Part shown: one piece after another, positions 60,953 through 64,000 of the stretch
Position numbering within the stretch: the stretch's first letter is position 1
Layout: every line of letters starts with the position of its first letter
NCBI GenBank assembly: GCA_038502055.1
Contig: JAXRKN010000044.1
Coordinates: 6,270,501 to 6,334,500 of the forward strand
Reading direction: 5' to 3'
DNA: 64,000 nucleotides
Source of the DNA: Tanytarsus gracilentus
Lineage: Eukaryota > Arthropoda > Insecta > Diptera > Chironomidae
The notes under the pieces: generated by a model
Told to the model about the DNA's origin: nothing
Databases searched by the model: none
The model's input: only the letters and a program-made list of their open reading frames with translations
Position numbers and translations under genes: made by a program

Positions 60953-63900
60953 TTTTCGTTGTGTTCGCTCACGACTTCTTGCGCACACTTGAATTCCAAA
61001 TGACTTTCACTCAATAGGCAACAACTCAATTATGTCGATGTTTAATTGATTGATTCAATTATTCTATACATTGTTTGCGCTCACCAAGCACAATTTTCCA
61101 TTTTATGTATGAATATTTCCATTCTTCATCTTCATCACGCTAAAGAAGCACTAATAGAAAAAGGAGAGAACTGCCATTGAGAAAATGGGATATAATGAAT
61201 GCAAATAGTTGAAGCAATTAGTGTGCTGGAACGCTTTGCCGATGAAAATGAATTATAGATTAAAAAACCAATATTTAAGTTGCTTAAGGGAGGTTTGAGC
61301 AAAGGGGTAGAAAATTAGTTAAATTTAACTAAAAATATCGAAAAAATATTTTTAAAATTTATTTATTGATTTCTGATATTTAATCCTCAAATCTCTTTAT
61401 CGTTTGCGAAACCCAACACCAAAAATTTCCTGCTATGTATCAAAGTAATAACAAATTATAAAATCATTTTATCTTGATACTTTTTGATAATGTCATTAGG
61501 ATTTAATTGAGCTTTCATCTCTCATTAAAACAAAATCATCTTGACATTTGATCCGCATCCTCATTGTGTATACAACTCATGCATAATATTTAATTTCAAT
61601 ACGAAAATTATACGGGAGATTTTTATGATGGAGAGAAATTATGCAAATGTTCTCTGTTGACATGACACAGCTTTTTCTCACTCTTTTTGGCGATGAGGAG
61701 GGAAAAAAAGCTTTAAATTATTTTTCTCTATTTTTATGAGAAATATGTAGGTTAAAAGTTTTTATGGTGTGCACGCGTTTGGAAAAATTCTGTTTTTACT
61801 AGTGTCGTAAATGTTTATTGTTTGGAGAAGAAAAGAGTGTGAGGTTTAAGTTTAAAAAAATATTAAATATTTTTTCAAAATTGAAGCTTATTTTTTTATA
61901 AAATTTTAAGTTTCAAACAGAAGCAAAACTTTTATAAAATTGCTCAATTAACACCAAAAAGCTCTTGACAATTTCCAGTCAACTCTCAAACTTGAAGTGC
62001 TCCAGAAAAATTATCAATTTTCAAAAGTTTCAATGGTGAGAGAGAAAAAACTTTGTCCAATTTTAACCAACACAATTTTTTCATTCTAAAAATTGAACTT
62101 GTTCATATTTCAATGAAAAAAGAGCGAGCGAGCTTTATCGATAAAAGTTGTCAAATCTAGCTCATACTGAGAGTAATTCGTAGAGCAAAAACTATTGAAT
62201 AGATAAAAATAGAAATAAATTTGTTATAAATGTAACGTGATGTCTTATTCTGGTGAGGGCATAACAAAGTTTTTTCCTATATATTGAACTTTCTTAGTGT
62301 TCGCCCGAGAGAGAAAAAATCGAGCATCACATTTTTTTGGCATTGAATCAGAAAAAAGGAGAAAATATTTTATTATTGAATTCAGGAGGGAAAAATTTCA
62401 TGCATTTGGAAGAGAAAGCGAGAGTTTTCATTTTTATTTTTGCGAGGAAATTGATTTTTTCTTCTTTCTCATCGCTTTGACCGTGAAAAAGAAGCAAAAA
62501 GGGTCAGAAGCGATTTCTTTTGTTTATGGGACGATCTGAAGGGTCTAAAATTATCGGGTTGAATGTGAGATCAATTATGTGCTTACAGCAAATTTAAATC
62601 GTTTGCTTAAGCAAAAAAAACCACTTGTTAGGAGTTTGAGGCAATCCCATGGTATGTCCACAAACAATAAAACTTCATACATGTGGAAGCGTCTCAAATG
62701 TCAAATATATCTCTGCACATATCAATTCATGGGATGAGTGTCATTTCGATGGGAGAGATAAAGATAAATGTCACTTTAGAGGGTTTTGCTTCTACAATTT
62801 ATATTTTTTTCCAGCATATTTTCTCACTTAATGGATCATGTGTCAACACTTAAGTGACATAATAACACGTTTTTTAAATTCAAAATGTATTCACCTAAAA
62901 ATTCTTTAAATGGGGAAGAAGACTTGAATGGAAATTTTAACTTTCTTGAGTGCTAAGAAGTTGTGAAAGCTTTTAAAAGTTGCACAAAACTTTTTTCTTT
63001 ATTCTTTTGGGAATACATCAATTATGTGCAAAAATTTACTTTTAAAAGTTGGAGAGGGTAAATTTTTTAACTATCTAGAATTTTCAAGAAAAAGCTCTTG
63101 GATGATTTTTTGAAAGCTCAAAAAATAAAAAAGTTGAAAATAATTTTGTTAAAGCTCAACAAATTAATAAAAGCATAAAATAAGTTTTACGAAAGCTCAA
63201 AAGATTTCAATAAAACTAAATAATTTATTCAAAAGTTCCTGAAAGTTTTTAATTAAGTTTTGAATTAAATATTTTTAATTAAACTCTTAAAAGCTGAAAG
63301 CTTCTTGAGTACTTAAAAAACTTAAAGTTTTATCAAAAAAAATTTAGAGATATTTTTTAAATATTTCACGCTAATTTAATGAATAAACATTTTATAAAAT
63401 AAGAGCTGGTTTAAGAAAATATGTAAACCAACAAAAAAAATTAAATTCTTTTCTGTCTAAAATTCTTAAAAACAATTCTAGAGAAATTTAAATTTAAATC
63501 AAGTTCCGTTCAAGGTCCAAACTTCATCATCAACTCTCTGTATCGCAAACCGACAAGGAATGTTCATTAATCAAACACTTTTCCCACAGAATAATGTACC
63601 GAGTCATTCCAGCACAGGAAGTATTTTGTAATAAAATTATCATACATCACATGAATCTACATTCACTCAAAAGAAGTTGAAATTATTCCACAGATGATGC
63701 AACCAACAACACTTCTCACACCACGCGACGCTCTTTAAAGCTCTTCTTGATTATCAAAGCAGTTTTGCTTACACTTTCAACTTTTCTCTCTCTCTCCTTC
63801 TTTTCTATTCAAGTGATTAAGCACTTCATACACACTTTATGCCAGAGCGTTCAATAGCTGCTCATATACACACATCTTGTTTTGATAGACTGGTAATTCA

Positions 63901-64000
63901 AAATATATCTTCTGTAAACATAATTTATAGCTCTTCAAATTTTCTTTTCTCTCTTTCTCTCATTTTCTATTTCTCGAAATTTTAATTTCAATCTTTTTTT
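60953..64000. other. Upstream region of the adenylyl cyclase, no gene recognised
   Basis: About 3 kb of AT-rich DNA, probably the promoter, 5' UTR or a 5' intron of the cyclase. The frame stays open for at least 13 codons upstream of the chosen ATG, so a further upstream start exon cannot be excluded. Between about 62930 and 63310 the word GAAAGCTCAA and variants (AAAGCTC, AAGCTTC) recur irregularly. CT-rich runs lie near 63790 and 63950. Confidence 0.4.

Noticed and set aside
62297..62539. 80-codon Glu/Arg/Phe-rich ORF
   Set aside because: Composition is biased and repetitive, and the start is not ATG in good context; no family.

Overview
This is nuclear DNA from an insect, most likely a dipteran outside Drosophila. 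It is strongly AT-rich, with many GT-AG introns (some only 50-65 bp), multi-exon genes whose reading phases join cleanly, AATAAA-type poly(A) signals and an Inr+DPE core promoter. The proteins look like the fly versions of Phlpp, Lim3, DHX16, GTF3C5, prohibitin 1, a tandem adenylate kinase, adenylate kinase 1 and Ac76E. I rebuilt all exon structures by hand from splice sites and phase, without transcripts.

Layout. Positions 1.8-7.7 kb (+): Phlpp, an LRR plus PP2C-type phosphatase of 8 coding exons. Positions 8.7-26.2 kb (-): Lim3, a LIM-homeodomain factor with two alternative first exons separated by a 15 kb intron; that intron holds a near-perfect 41-bp hairpin. Positions 26.3-30.2 kb: a gene-poor gap. 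Positions 30.3-37.9 kb: a compact block of small genes, namely a C2H2 zinc-finger gene (+), DHX16 (-), a four-TM membrane protein (+), GTF3C5 (+) and Phb1 (-). Positions 39.4-43.4 kb (+): a tandem-domain, partly degenerate adenylate kinase. Positions 43.5-44.3 kb: a repeat-rich mobile element with short inverted ends, a 43-residue-period ORF and a (GACG)n microsatellite. Positions 45.6-47.4 kb (+): adenylate kinase 1. Positions 47.6-48.8 kb (-): a secreted C-type-lectin-like protein. Positions 50.2-61.0 kb (-): an Ac76E/ADCY2-type adenylyl cyclase of 21 coding exons, one only 18 nt long. Positions 61-64 kb: non-coding.

The genes do not form one pathway. Phlpp acts on AKT/PKC signalling, Ac76E makes cAMP, and the two adenylate kinases (nucleotide balance) lie near each other, but the order looks historical. 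DHX16, GTF3C5, Phb1 and Lim3 have fly counterparts that I recall as close neighbours around cytological 37B-C (the l(2)37C cluster), so this looks like a conserved block. No bacterial-type operon, CRISPR array, rRNA or tRNA was seen.
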